From the NCBI GenBank assembly GCA_023667315.1, contig JAMPAI010000003.1, forward strand, positions 124,001 to 188,000: a DNA stretch of 64,000 nucleotides, read 5' to 3'. Source of the DNA: Ruminococcus flavefaciens. Its GTDB lineage: Bacteria; Bacteroidota; Bacteroidia; Bacteroidales; P3. Shown here piece after piece: positions 45,025-52,683 of this stretch. Position numbers and translations under genes: made by a program. The notes under the pieces were generated by a model. That model was not told where the DNA came from and searched no databases. It saw only the letters and a program-made list of their open reading frames with translations. Positions within the stretch are counted from its first letter, which is position 1; the number at the start of each line of letters is the position of its first letter.

Positions 45025-46445
45025 CGTTCCTGTTTGAGGGTGTCTCCGTCAAAGGAAGTTGTGCTGCAATATTGCAAGATCGAGCCTTCGGCCAGCAGTT
45101 CCTGCAGGTCTGTCAGGCGGTTGTTGCGCCTGTAGCCGAGTTCGATCATCTTTTCGAGGCAGAGCAGGTAGGTGTTGTATTCCTTGAGCCTTGCCTTGAG
45201 GTTGTATTCGCCGATACGCCCCCGGTAGGCCTGCGTGCGGAGGGCGATGTAGCCTTTAAGTTCAATGAGCCTGAAATGTTCGCCTTCCATGGCGCGGTTC
45301 AGGCGTTCTATCTCCCCGCTGATGTAGTGGATACGGTCGGACATCTGGGCGTAAAGGCGTTCCCGTTCGGCCCGGAGTACGTCCTGTTCGGCGCGGATGG
45401 CCTTGCGGCGGTAGCAGTATTCTCCAGTGATGGGAATCGTAAAGGAGATGCCCGCGTCCACGTTCGAGGTGTTTGCCTGATTGTCGGGGCGTATGTAGTA
45501 CGAATAGCGCACGAACGGCGCCAGGTTGAAGTGCGACCAGTAGCTTGTGTTCAGCGCCTGGCGTTCCAAAAGGCGGATGCGCAGGTCGAACAGCTTCATG
45601 TCGTTCTGCGACAGGTTGATGTGCTCGATCAGGGCGGCGGTGTCCACATGGATGGCGAACGCCCCCGTTTCGGAAAGTTGGACGGCAAAGGGAAACTCGC
45701 CCGAGAGGGCGGCCAGCGCGCGTTCGGCCTCCGCTTTCTCGTCGATCACCTTGAGCAGTTCGTCGCTGCTTATGTTCTCGCGTTCCAGCAGGTAGCGGTT
45801 GGCTTCGTGCAGCAGGTTCAGGTTCTCGAGGCGGTGTTGCAGTATGCCCGAAAGCAGGCTGTCGTGCAGAAATCGGAAGTACTCCCGCTGTTGATATACC
45901 GAAAGCCCGAAGTCCTCGTTCTTCCTGGCCGTGCGCTCGATCTCGGTCTTCAGTCGCAGTTCCTCCATGTTTCCCTTGCGTTTGAAGAGCGAACTCTGCA
46001 GGAAATACCAGCGCAGTTCGGCCTGTATCTTGCCGTCGTAGGAAGAAACGGCATCGTCTTCGTCGAAGCCTAGGCTGTGGTCGAAACGGTAATAGCCCTG
46101 TCCCGAGAGCTGCAGGCCGGTTTTATGCTTGAAGGCCTTCTGCTGCAGGCGCAGCCGTTCCATGTAAGCCGAGTCTAAGGGCGTGAGGCTGTCGGAGGAG
46201 AATGCCGCCAAAGTAGTGGAATCCTGGGGTGTCTCTTGGTCGGAAACCGTGTCGATAGAGGCGGTTTGAACGTTGAATATCAGCGAATCCAAGAGAATAA
46301 AGCGGGTTTCGAAACCCTGAAGTATGCCGGAATCGGTAGAAACCGCGTTTTGGGAAGCGAAAAGGGGAGCCATGGCTTTCCCCTGTTGGGCCGAAAGCCT
46401 CAAAATGCAAAACAACGAAAGAAATAAAAGCCCGGCGCGTTTCAT
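45021..46445 (-). CDS. TolC-like outer-membrane efflux/export protein
   Basis: A 474-residue outer-membrane protein, first gene of the exopolysaccharide-type operon. A signal peptide (MKRAGLLFLSLFCILRLSAQ) is followed by long amphipathic helices (MERLRLQQKAFKHKTGLQLS, KIQAELRWYFLQSSLFKRKG) and a beta segment with FVRYSYYIRPDNQANTSNVD and ISFTIPITGEYCYRRKAI. This is the repeated helix-strand layout of the TolC/OEP family. The ATG at 46445 supplies the signal peptide; the upstream one at 46553 does not. It provides the channel matching the HlyD-like protein. Confidence 0.83.
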   Translation of the reverse strand: MKRAGLLFLSLFCILRLSAQQGKAMAPLFASQNAVSTDSGILQGFETRFILLDSLIFNVQTASIDTVSDQETPQDSTTLAAFSSDSLTPLDSAYMERLRLQQKAFKHKTGLQLSGQGYYRFDHSLGFDEDDAVSSYDGKIQAELRWYFLQSSLFKRKGNMEELRLKTEIERTARKNEDFGLSVYQQREYFRFLHDSLLSGILQHRLENLNLLHEANRYLLERENISSDELLKVIDEKAEAERALAALSGEFPFAVQLSETGAFAIHVDTAALIEHINLSQNDMKLFDLRIRLLERQALNTSYWSHFNLAPFVRYSYYIRPDNQANTSNVDAGISFTIPITGEYCYRRKAIRAEQDVLRAERERLYAQMSDRIHYISGEIERLNRAMEGEHFRLIELKGYIALRTQAYRGRIGEYNLKARLKEYNTYLLCLEKMIELGYRRNNRLTDLQELLAEGSILQYCSTTSFDGDTLKQER

Positions 46446-46556
46446 TTTCAATGATTTTCGCTTCGGTTGAAACCTCCTTTCCCTGAAGGGAACACCAAGA
46501 GGTCTTCCCCGTTGCAGGCATAGATGGAAAGCGTACACGGCACGGCCTTCCACGGC

Positions 46557-46619
46557 ATTCCCGCTTGCACGGGAATAGGTTGGCTATGTGTTATACGATT
46601 GCCTATCAATTTGATAGGC
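46557..46619 (-). promoter_or_regulatory. Two hairpins in the leader of the exopolysaccharide operon
   Basis: ATTCCCG/CGGGAAT (46557-46563 and 46570-46576) form a 7-base stem with a 6-base loop. GCCTATCA/TGATAGGC (46601-46608 and 46612-46619) form an 8-base stem with a 3-base loop. Neither is followed by a T-tract in the direction of transcription, so they are not simple terminators. Confidence 0.5.
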
Positions 46620-46639
46620 TTGATTTTAAAAAATTTAAG

Positions 46640-46676
46640 CGGCAAAGATAATAATAAAATAACTTTGCCGTACAAA
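46640..46676. promoter_or_regulatory. Inverted-repeat promoter pair upstream of the TolC-like gene
   Basis: CGGCAAAG (46640-46647) and CTTTGCCG (46663-46670) are an 8-base inverted repeat. The minus strand has TATCTTTG (46643-46650) with TTTG 22 bases away (46673-46676), directed at the TolC-like gene. The plus strand has TAACTTTG (46660-46667), directed at a region with no gene. Confidence 0.5.
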
Positions 46677-46962
46677 TCCTTGGTATCCAAAATTACCCCA
46701 TACCTGCAACGCCCCGTGAGTTCCAAGGAGCGAAATTTCCCCGCGCAACGGCCTGATACCATCGTGCGGGCGGTGCGATATATCACGCAGAGATAATAAA
46801 ATAAATTTCGCATACAAACGCAAACATGCAAAAGTTCCCGAAAACGCCGCGCGCATCCGGACGGCGTGAAACAGGGGTGTTTCACAAGGCAAAGATAATA
46901 AAAGAAGTTTCAAATAACAACAATATCCATCCAAAGATATTCTGACGGCGTTGGACGGATGT

Positions 46963-48150
46963 TCAGAATTGACGCACAAGCATATAGGTCAGCACGCCTA
47001 AGTAGGTGCCGGTGGCGTAGCCCAGCAATCCCACCACGATGCCGCTCAGCAAGCAGCGCCTGCTTTTGAGCAGGCCGGCCACCGTGGGCACGAACGGAGG
47101 CGAGAAGATAAGCCCCACCGCCGAGATGGTGAACAGGTCGGCATCCACCCGGCACCATTTCGAGAACAGCATGTGCAGCCCGAAGCAGAGGCACAGCACC
47201 ACGGCGATAAAGGCCAGCAGGCCGCCGGCTTGCGCGCCCACGTTCGACACCTGGAAGCGGGAGGCCACCACAATGCTGAAAATCAAGATGAAATACATTC
47301 CGGCCTCGAACATCTTGGGGCTTTGGCGCAGTTTTTTCCAGAACGACAGGATAATGGCCAAGGTGGTGATTATCAATATAATGAAGATAATGCGGTAGTC
47401 GGGACTTACGCAGAGAAAGCTGAACGCGGCCGCCACCAGAGCCACCGCCACCGAACAGCCCAAGGGCAGGAGCAGGGCTTTCAGGTTGTTTCGCGAAAGC
47501 ATGCCGCGGTAGTTCTCGAAACTCTCGGAGGCCGCGCCGGGCGTTTCCGCTGCGTGGGGCTCCGTGCCGTCCTCGCGTTCGGGAACGTAGTGCAGGAACT
47601 TGCGTATCAGCCGGTAACCGCCCGCAATCAGAAAGGCGAGCAGAAAGAAGGTGATGAAGATCTCGAAGGTGTTCACCAGCAGGAAGGTTTCCGAGGCCGG
47701 TTGCAGTGCCATGTTGAGCGAGGCCACGTTGGGCGTGCCTCCGGTGTAGAAGCCGATCATGAGCCCGGCGGCCTTGTCCAGTTCGGGAATGCCTTGGTTT
47801 CTGAACAGCAGGAATGCCGCGACCACCGAAATGCAGGCGGCCGCCACGCCGCAGAAAAAGGCGGTGAGGGTCTTCTTGAGGCTCTTGGTCCAGGCCTTGA
47901 AATCGGCCGGGAACAGCATGAGCGGAATGGCCAGGGGAACGCAGAGGTTCTGCAGCCAGTCCTGGCATGCGGCGATGCTTTCCGCCTGAGCCGCCGAGGG
48001 CGAGGTGAGCCCGCTCAGCGACATCAGGATGCCCAGGGCGTAGGCCGGCACGATCGTGCCCGCTTTCGACAGTACCTTGAACCGGCCGTAAAGCCAGATA
48101 ATGAGCAGGGGACCCAGGACATAGAGCGTAAGTATGATGAAGATACGCAT
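46963..48150 (-). CDS. DUF819 family membrane transporter
   Basis: A 395-residue integral membrane protein with about ten helices. The DUF819 signature region GFYTGGTPNVASLNMALQ is clear, and the later half has ISAVGLIFSPPFVPTVAGLL. The family is thought to be related to sodium-coupled carboxylate/anion carriers, but no substrate is established. The ATG at 48150 is used because the longer frame runs back through the divergent gene's promoter and start. It is monocistronic; its promoter is probably the TATCTTTG at 48169-48176 on the minus strand. Confidence 0.85.
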   Translation of the reverse strand: MRIFIILTLYVLGPLLIIWLYGRFKVLSKAGTIVPAYALGILMSLSGLTSPSAAQAESIAACQDWLQNLCVPLAIPLMLFPADFKAWTKSLKKTLTAFFCGVAAACISVVAAFLLFRNQGIPELDKAAGLMIGFYTGGTPNVASLNMALQPASETFLLVNTFEIFITFFLLAFLIAGGYRLIRKFLHYVPEREDGTEPHAAETPGAASESFENYRGMLSRNNLKALLLPLGCSVAVALVAAAFSFLCVSPDYRIIFIILIITTLAIILSFWKKLRQSPKMFEAGMYFILIFSIVVASRFQVSNVGAQAGGLLAFIAVVLCLCFGLHMLFSKWCRVDADLFTISAVGLIFSPPFVPTVAGLLKSRRCLLSGIVVGLLGYATGTYLGVLTYMLVRQF

Positions 48151-48168
48151 GGATGTTCTTTTAGGCCG

Positions 48169-48176
48169 CAAAGATA
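48169..48176 (-). promoter_or_regulatory. Possible -7 element of the DUF819 gene
   Basis: CAAAGATA on plus reads TATCTTTG on minus, 18 bases upstream of the ATG at 48150. Confidence 0.5.
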
Positions 48177-48238
48177 CAACATCGGGGAAAGACACGCGTT
48201 CAAGGCTTCGTCCCCGAAAAAAGCCGTACCTTCGCGCC

Positions 48239-49297
48239 ATGATGCAACCTAAGACCGCCGTGGTGATCCTTAACTGGAACGGCCAAAAGTTTCTGGAACA
48301 GTTCTTTCCGCTCGTGGTGGAACACACCTGCATGCCCGGGGTGGATGTAATCGTGGCCGACAACGCCTCTACCGACGCTTCGCTGGCCTATCTGCACGAC
48401 AACTTCCCGCAGATAAAGACGGTGGTGAACGCCCGCAACGAGGGTTTTGCCGGCGGCTACAATCTGGCGCTGCAGAAGATACAGGACGAGGCGGTGGCGC
48501 AGGGCGAGCCGTACAGGTACTTCGTGCTGCTCAATTCCGACATAGAGGTTACGCCCCATTGGGTGGAACCGGTTCTCGCCGCGATGGAGGCGGATGCCAC
48601 CGTTGCCGCCGCCCAGCCCAAGCTGCTGGCCTATCACGACAAGGGGCTTTTCGAGTACGCCGGTGCCGCCGGCGGTTTTATCGACAGACTGGGCTATCCC
48701 TTTTGCCGTGGCCGCATTTTCGATACCGTGGAAACCGACCGCGGGCAGTACGACACGCCCTGCCAATTGCTGTGGGCCACCGGCGCCGCGCTCTTCGTGC
48801 GCGCCGACCTCTACCTGCAGCATGGCGGTCTGGATGCCGACTTCTTTGCCCACATGGAAGAGATAGACTTCTGCTGGCGGATGCGCAACCTGGGCTATAA
48901 GGTAATGTATGAACCGGCCTCGGTGCTGTATCATGTGGGCGGTGGCACGCTGCCCAAGACCTCTTCGCGCAAGACCTATCTCAATTTCCGAAACAACCTG
49001 AGCCTGCTCTACAAGAATTTGCCGCAAGACCGGCTTAGAAAGGTGCTGTTTGCCCGCTGGTTCCTGGACCGCCTGGCGGCGCTGGCCTTCCTGTTGAAGG
49101 GGGAGAAAGAAAACTGCAAGGCCGTTTTTCAGGCCCGCAAAGACTTCCGCAAGATAAAGGAAGACAATAAGAAAAAGCGCCGATCCCTGCCGCAGCGCCC
49201 CGATCTTACAGGCCTCTACAACCGCAGCATCCTCTGGCAGTATCACCTAAAGAAAAAACGTTTTTTTTCGGACTTACCGGACTGCAAGGTGGTCTGA
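48239..49297 (+). CDS. Family-2 glycosyltransferase (rhamnosyltransferase-like)
   Basis: A 352-residue soluble glycosyltransferase. The GT-A fold opens with TAVVILNWNGQKFLEQFFPL, followed by VIVADNASTDASLAYL, the DxD-type site in FVLLNSDIEVTPHWVE and a conserved acceptor region FFAHMEEIDFCWRMRNLGYK. A Lys/Arg-rich C-terminal tail (KFLLKGEKENCKAVF-like helices) probably contacts the membrane. It resembles RfbF/WcaA-type transferases of surface polysaccharides. Two adjacent ATGs (48239, 48242) could start it. It is not linked to the synthase operon at 41-46 kb. Confidence 0.85.
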   Translation: MMQPKTAVVILNWNGQKFLEQFFPLVVEHTCMPGVDVIVADNASTDASLAYLHDNFPQIKTVVNARNEGFAGGYNLALQKIQDEAVAQGEPYRYFVLLNSDIEVTPHWVEPVLAAMEADATVAAAQPKLLAYHDKGLFEYAGAAGGFIDRLGYPFCRGRIFDTVETDRGQYDTPCQLLWATGAALFVRADLYLQHGGLDADFFAHMEEIDFCWRMRNLGYKVMYEPASVLYHVGGGTLPKTSSRKTYLNFRNNLSLLYKNLPQDRLRKVLFARWFLDRLAALAFLLKGEKENCKAVFQARKDFRKIKEDNKKKRRSLPQRPDLTGLYNRSILWQYHLKKKRFFSDLPDCKVV

Positions 49298-49300
49298 TAT

Positions 49301-49570
49301 TTATGTTTTGGCGATAGTAAGGATGGGTTGTTGCAGGTAAGTTGAAATGGTGGCGATGGTTTTGAGTGTAAAGTTTTGTGTGCCGCCCAACCACTTGGAG
49401 ACTTCTGCTTCGGTTTTTCCCATACCTGTCGCCAAATCCTTTTGGGACATTCCCTTTTCTTTCAAAATCTCTGCAATTCTATCCGCTACATCGAAGGATA
49501 GTTGCGATAAGGCGATACTTTCGGGCGAAAGCTTGGCGATTTGTTGTTGCCAAACAGGGTTATGTTTCAT
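49301..49570 (-). CDS. HTH-type (XRE) antitoxin
   Basis: An 89-residue DNA-binding protein with a helix-turn-helix of the Xre/HigA kind: LKEKGMSQKDLATGMGKTEA followed by VSKWLGGTQNFTLKTIATIS. It overlaps the upstream toxin gene by 4 bases (49567-49570). Toxin before antitoxin is the HigBA order. It should neutralise the toxin and repress the pair, perhaps through the palindrome at 50078-50095. The pair is AT-rich compared with its surroundings, consistent with recent arrival. Confidence 0.85.
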   Translation of the reverse strand: MKHNPVWQQQIAKLSPESIALSQLSFDVADRIAEILKEKGMSQKDLATGMGKTEAEVSKWLGGTQNFTLKTIATISTYLQQPILTIAKT

Positions 49571-50040
49571 AGGTCGAAATTTAGCAGTTCTATTCCTTCT
49601 ATCTTTTTGTAGCCAACTTGAATCACTCCTTCTTTTTCGCAGCGTCTTATCAGTTTGTCTAACTTTTGAAGCGTGAGTACATAGCCTCTTAGCTCATCGT
49701 TTTCTTGGTATGTGGAGGTTTCTTTAATTCCTCCATTACCGACAATCAATACGCTGTCGTTTAGTCGGATACAATAAAGGCGAAGATAGGCTTTATCTAT
49801 CGGGAGCGCTACCACCCGATCCGACATTTTGCCTTCGGGTCTGAAATATCGCTCTTTAGCGCCTCTTTCAAGTATTCGTACTATGGTGTTGATGATGGTT
49901 TCGTAATCCTTCCGGTACTTTATTATGTGCGTGAATTTTTCTAAAAATTTTTGAAATTCAGGCACATTGTCGGCACTGAACAGGATTGAATAAACGGAAC
50001 AAGTTTCCGATTCTTCAAATAACGCCACACTTGCTTCCAT
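49567..50040 (-). CDS. Putative RelE/HigB-like toxin
   Basis: A 157-residue protein, first gene of a toxin-antitoxin pair. The C-terminal half has a RelE-superfamily look: AKERYFRPEGKMSDRVVALP, LRLYCIRLNDSVLIVGNGGI, and a final helix. The N-terminal part is an unusual extension (about 50 residues) for this family. If it is RelE-like it would cleave mRNA, but catalytic residues cannot be fixed by eye. A -7 box TAACTTTG lies on the minus strand at 50054-50061, 14 bases upstream. Confidence 0.65.
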   Translation of the reverse strand: MEASVALFEESETCSVYSILFSADNVPEFQKFLEKFTHIIKYRKDYETIINTIVRILERGAKERYFRPEGKMSDRVVALPIDKAYLRLYCIRLNDSVLIVGNGGIKETSTYQENDELRGYVLTLQKLDKLIRRCEKEGVIQVGYKKIEGIELLNFDL

Positions 50041-50053
50041 AGCATTGCATTTG

Positions 50054-50061
50054 CAAAGTTA
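50054..50061 (-). promoter_or_regulatory. Possible -7 element of the toxin-antitoxin operon
   Basis: CAAAGTTA on plus reads TAACTTTG on minus, 14 bases before the toxin ATG. The palindrome at 50078-50095 lies where the -33 element would be. Confidence 0.55.
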
Positions 50062-50077
50062 AAAAAATATCTCGATA

Positions 50078-50095
50078 CTTAACTTAAAAGTTAAG
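50078..50095. promoter_or_regulatory. Candidate operator palindrome of the toxin-antitoxin operon
   Basis: CTTAACTT, AA, AAGTTAAG: a perfect 8-base inverted repeat with a 2-base centre, 17 bases upstream of the toxin -7 box and so over its -33 region. This is the expected place and form for autorepression by an Xre antitoxin dimer. Confidence 0.6.
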
Positions 50096-50213
50096 GTGAG
50101 GATGTTTCTCACTATATACAATGCGCAACAAGCGATTTTATCGAAACGATAACCGAAATTTTGATAGTGTGATATACTTTAGTGATAAAATAATCAATCA
50201 GATAAAATGTTGA

Positions 50214-50221
50214 TAACTTTG
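50214..50221 (+). promoter_or_regulatory. Possible plus-strand -7 element before the 68-base repeats
   Basis: TAACTTTG matches the consensus and would start a transcript near 50229 that passes through both 68-base repeats and into the 3' end of aroQ antisense. No clear -33 box is seen. Confidence 0.35.
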
Positions 50222-50242
50222 TCTGTAAGTACGATCCGAACA

Positions 50243-50381
50243 ATAGTCCGTTCCGAAAGTTTGTCAGAACGTGACCGAACAGCCCGAGGGGCGCAACGAA
50301 GCAGATTGCCACGATAGTCCGTTCCGAAAGTTTGTCAGAACGTGACCGAACAGCCTGAGAGACGCAACGAAGCAGATTGCC
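50243..50381 (+). repeat. Two 68-base near-identical direct repeats
   Basis: Copies at 50243-50310 and 50314-50381 begin ATAGTCCGTTCCGAAAG and end GAAGCAGATTGCC, differ at three positions (in CCCGAGGGG versus CCTGAGAGA) and are offset by 71 bases. Each contains CGTTC/GAACG arms around GTTTGTCA. No protein-coding gene is supported in 50041-50397. Confidence 0.85.
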
Positions 50382-50397
50382 CGTTATGGCAAACTTT

Positions 50398-50820
50398 CTA
50401 TGACAAACTTTCTAAGGCTAAGATGCCGAGGCGATACGAATCCATGCCGAACCCCGCGATAGAACCCACGCAGGCCGCCCCCACGAACGAAGTGCGGCGG
50501 AATTCCTCGCGCGCCGCGATCTGGCTCATGTGGATTTCGATAACCGGCAGGTCGATGGCCGAAACCGCGTCGCGCAGGGCCACCGAGGTATGGGTGTAGC
50601 CGCCGGCATTGAGCAGCACCATGCGCCCCTGGCTCTTGCATTCGTGCAGTATGTTGATCAGTTCGCCCTCCACATTGCTCTGGAAATAGGCGATGTCGTG
50701 CTGAGGAAACATCTCGCGCAGGGCGGGAATGTAGTTCTCGAAGGTTTCGCTTCCGTAGATTTCCTTTTGGCGGTGGCCCGTCAGGTTCAGGTTCGGGCCG
50801 TTTACGATGGCTATTTTCAT
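50398..50820 (-). CDS. aroQ: Type II 3-dehydroquinate dehydratase
   Basis: A 140-residue enzyme of the shikimate pathway that dehydrates 3-dehydroquinate. Motifs: IVNGPNLNLTGHRQKEIYG (active-site Tyr region), NVEGELINILHE, NAGGYTHTSVALRDA, and VIEIHMSQIAAREEFRRTSF with the catalytic His. Length matches type II enzymes, which form dodecamers. It lies 5 bases downstream of ung, in the same direction. A different minus-strand frame through the same DNA is a shadow. Confidence 0.95.
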   Translation of the reverse strand: MKIAIVNGPNLNLTGHRQKEIYGSETFENYIPALREMFPQHDIAYFQSNVEGELINILHECKSQGRMVLLNAGGYTHTSVALRDAVSAIDLPVIEIHMSQIAAREEFRRTSFVGAACVGSIAGFGMDSYRLGILALESLS

Positions 50821-50825
50821 GGCGG

Positions 50826-51512
50826 TTAATCTTTATTGAGGTCCCAGTCGATGGGGGCAAGGCCTTGCTGTTGCAGGAGGGCGTTGGTTTGCGAAAAGTG
50901 CCGGCATCCGAAAAAGCCCCGGTAGGCCGACAGGGGCGATGGATGCACCGATTTGAGTATGAAGTGCTTGCTGGTGTCGATCAGGCTCGCCTTAGCTTGG
51001 GCGAAGCTGCCCCAGAGCAGGAACACCAGCCCGCTTTTGTGCTGGGAAAGGCTGCTGATAACGGCATCGGTAAAGGTTTCCCAGCCGTGTTTCTGGTGGG
51101 AACCGGCCTGGTGGGCGCGCACGGTAAGGGTCGCGTTGAGCAGGAACACGCCCTGCCGCGCCCATTTGCCCAAATGCCCGCTGCGGGGAAAATCTATGCC
51201 CAAATCCTGTTGTATTTCCTTTAATATGTTTACCAAAGAGGGCGGGAACGGGCATCCGTCGGGCACCGAAAAGCAAAGCCCCTCGGCCTGTCCCGGTTCA
51301 TGATAGGGATCCTGGCCTATCAGCACCACCTTTACCTGGTCGAAAGGGGTACTGTTAAAGGCGTTGAATATCAGCTTTCCGGGAGGATAAACGGTCTGGG
51401 TCTGCTTTTCCTGCACCAGAAAGCGTTTCAGTTCGGCGAAATAGGGCGCCTCGAACTGGGGGCGCAACACCTCCAGCCAACCGGGTTCTATTTGCGGATT
51501 AACGTATGCCAT
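50826..51512 (-). CDS. ung: Uracil-DNA glycosylase
   Basis: A 228-residue family 1 enzyme that removes uracil from DNA. The catalytic water-activating loop is GQDPYHEPGQAEGLCFSVPD, followed by PPSLVNILKE, then LLNATLTVRAHQAGSH (uracil-binding Asn) and the intercalating/catalytic His loop HPSPLSAYRGFFGCRHFSQT. Length and motif order are typical. It overlaps the end of the upstream outer-membrane gene by 14 bases and precedes aroQ by 5, so the three form one operon. Confidence 0.96.
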   Translation of the reverse strand: MAYVNPQIEPGWLEVLRPQFEAPYFAELKRFLVQEKQTQTVYPPGKLIFNAFNSTPFDQVKVVLIGQDPYHEPGQAEGLCFSVPDGCPFPPSLVNILKEIQQDLGIDFPRSGHLGKWARQGVFLLNATLTVRAHQAGSHQKHGWETFTDAVISSLSQHKSGLVFLLWGSFAQAKASLIDTSKHFILKSVHPSPLSAYRGFFGCRHFSQTNALLQQQGLAPIDWDLNKD

Positions 51513-52266
51513 AGCGCATTCCGAATTTGTATTCGATATAAAAATTGAGGAATCCGAAAGGATTCTTCTTATTCATCATCAGCGGAATCCGGGTAAAGTA
51601 AAAGTCGTACATCGCGCCGAAGCCCAGGGTGTGGCTCAGTTTTTCGGACTTGCCGAACTCGAAGTTCAGTCCCACCTTGGCGTAGATGCCCGGATAGGGT
51701 CGGAGTCCCGAAAAGCCCTTTAGGATATGGCTGCGCCTTACGATATAGCCCACGTCCTGGTGTTTGGGATTGTTGGCGTCCATGCGTTCGAGCTTGAGTG
51801 TGCCCAAGGTGTCCTGCAACACATAGACGTATTGGGGAAATGCCAGGCCGAGCGAGAATCCGCCCCGGTAGCTGAGCGCCACCTGCACACCGCCCCAGTG
51901 GGGCTTCTCGTTCATGACCCAAAGGCCGCCGTAGCCGGCGCGCAGCATGCAGAAACTGTTGAGCATGCCGTATTTGTAGCTGCGTCCTTGCCCGTACCAG
52001 TTCACGGCCTTGGTCTTGGGGTTTATCTGGGTGGAGAACTCCACGTTCCAGCCCGAATAATGGTATTTCCTGTTCAGGAAGCCTTGTTCGTAACCGATGG
52101 AAAACCCGCCCGTATGGAGTTGGGCGTAGATAAAGCGTTCCTTTTGGTAGATGTAGGAGCGGGGAGGCACGAAATCTTCGTAGGCCAGCACCTGGGCAAG
52201 CGAAACGGCGGATTGCAGGAGAAGCATGCCGAAAATCACCGAGCGGAAAATGCCGTGCCGTTTCAT
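51499..52266 (-). CDS. Conserved outer-membrane beta-barrel-like protein, function unknown
   Basis: A 255-residue exported protein with a signal peptide (GMLLLQSAVSLAQ). The rest is dominated by alternating aromatic strands (FIYAQLHTGGFSIGYEQGF, YHYSGWNVEFSTQI, CMLRAGYGGLWVMNEK) and ends in FLNFYIEYKFGMRYGIR, as a small beta-barrel would. Similar conserved hypothetical proteins sit near ung in Bacteroidales. It overlaps ung by 14 bases and follows the small lipoprotein gene by 26 bases. No ligand or function can be read from it. Confidence 0.7.
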   Translation of the reverse strand: MKRHGIFRSVIFGMLLLQSAVSLAQVLAYEDFVPPRSYIYQKERFIYAQLHTGGFSIGYEQGFLNRKYHYSGWNVEFSTQINPKTKAVNWYGQGRSYKYGMLNSFCMLRAGYGGLWVMNEKPHWGGVQVALSYRGGFSLGLAFPQYVYVLQDTLGTLKLERMDANNPKHQDVGYIVRRSHILKGFSGLRPYPGIYAKVGLNFEFGKSEKLSHTLGFGAMYDFYFTRIPLMMNKKNPFGFLNFYIEYKFGMRYGIR

Positions 52267-52292
52267 AGTCTAAAGCGCGTGTCCGAACCGGT

Positions 52293-52436
52293 TCAATACG
52301 GAAGCGGTTCTACCTTATATTGGTTTCCGTAAGCGGGGCAGAGGTGCTGGCTGCCCGAACAGGAACAGAGCAGTGCCGCCGCCAAAAAAGCCGTAAGTAC
52401 AAGCCCCGAAAGGAAAAGGATCCGCTTCTTGCGCAT
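52293..52436 (-). CDS. 47-residue predicted lipoprotein
   Basis: A short gene reading MRKKRILFLSGLVL, a hydrophobic helix, then the lipobox region LLCSCSGS and a tail ending PAYGNQYKVEPLPY. Either Cys could be lipidated, leaving a mature peptide of about 22-24 residues. The charged-hydrophobic-Cys layout is typical of Bacteroidetes lipoproteins, and the gene lies 26 bases upstream of the outer-membrane protein in the same orientation. Small size leaves some doubt, but the signal is convincing. Confidence 0.6.
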   Translation of the reverse strand: MRKKRILFLSGLVLTAFLAAALLCSCSGSQHLCPAYGNQYKVEPLPY

Positions 52437-52549
52437 GGGTTAAGGATTAGAGGTCAAAGGTAGCAAAAGTCGAGGGCAGAAGCAAATTTGTTTGTAGTTT
52501 TCATGGTCGGGAAAAATTCCAGTTCCTTGGATTTGTGCCTTGCTGCGGA

Positions 52550-52683
52550 AATTTTATTATTATAATTTAGCGCGGATTGAACCCTGCGTTCGGGATTTTC
52601 CTCTGGCGGAGGCTCAACACGTTGAGCCTCCGCACGCTACGCCCCGTACACCCGCCATAATCCCAAATTATAATAATAAAATT
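52550..52683. repeat. Nested palindromic element (134 bases)
   Basis: The outer arms AATTTTATTATTATAATTT (52550-52568) and AAATTATAATAATAAAATT (52665-52683) are exact inverted repeats of 19 bases. Inside, GCGGAGGCTCAAC (52606-52618) and GTTGAGCCTCCGC (52621-52633) form a perfect 13-base-pair hairpin. No target-site duplication or ORF was seen. Confidence 0.85.

Larger units (their letters stand above)
46446..46962. other. Intergenic region (about 517 bases) with leader hairpins and paired promoters
   Basis: No convincing gene is present. It holds the presumed leader of the TolC-first operon, two hairpins and a symmetric promoter pair described separately. Near 46890 there is a further TATCTTTG on the minus strand (46890-46897) and several A/T-rich runs of the form AAAGATAATAAAA. 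Confidence 0.7.

Noticed and set aside
50243-50381. CRISPR array
   Set aside because: Only two 68-base copies with a 3-base gap; no spacers and no cas genes.
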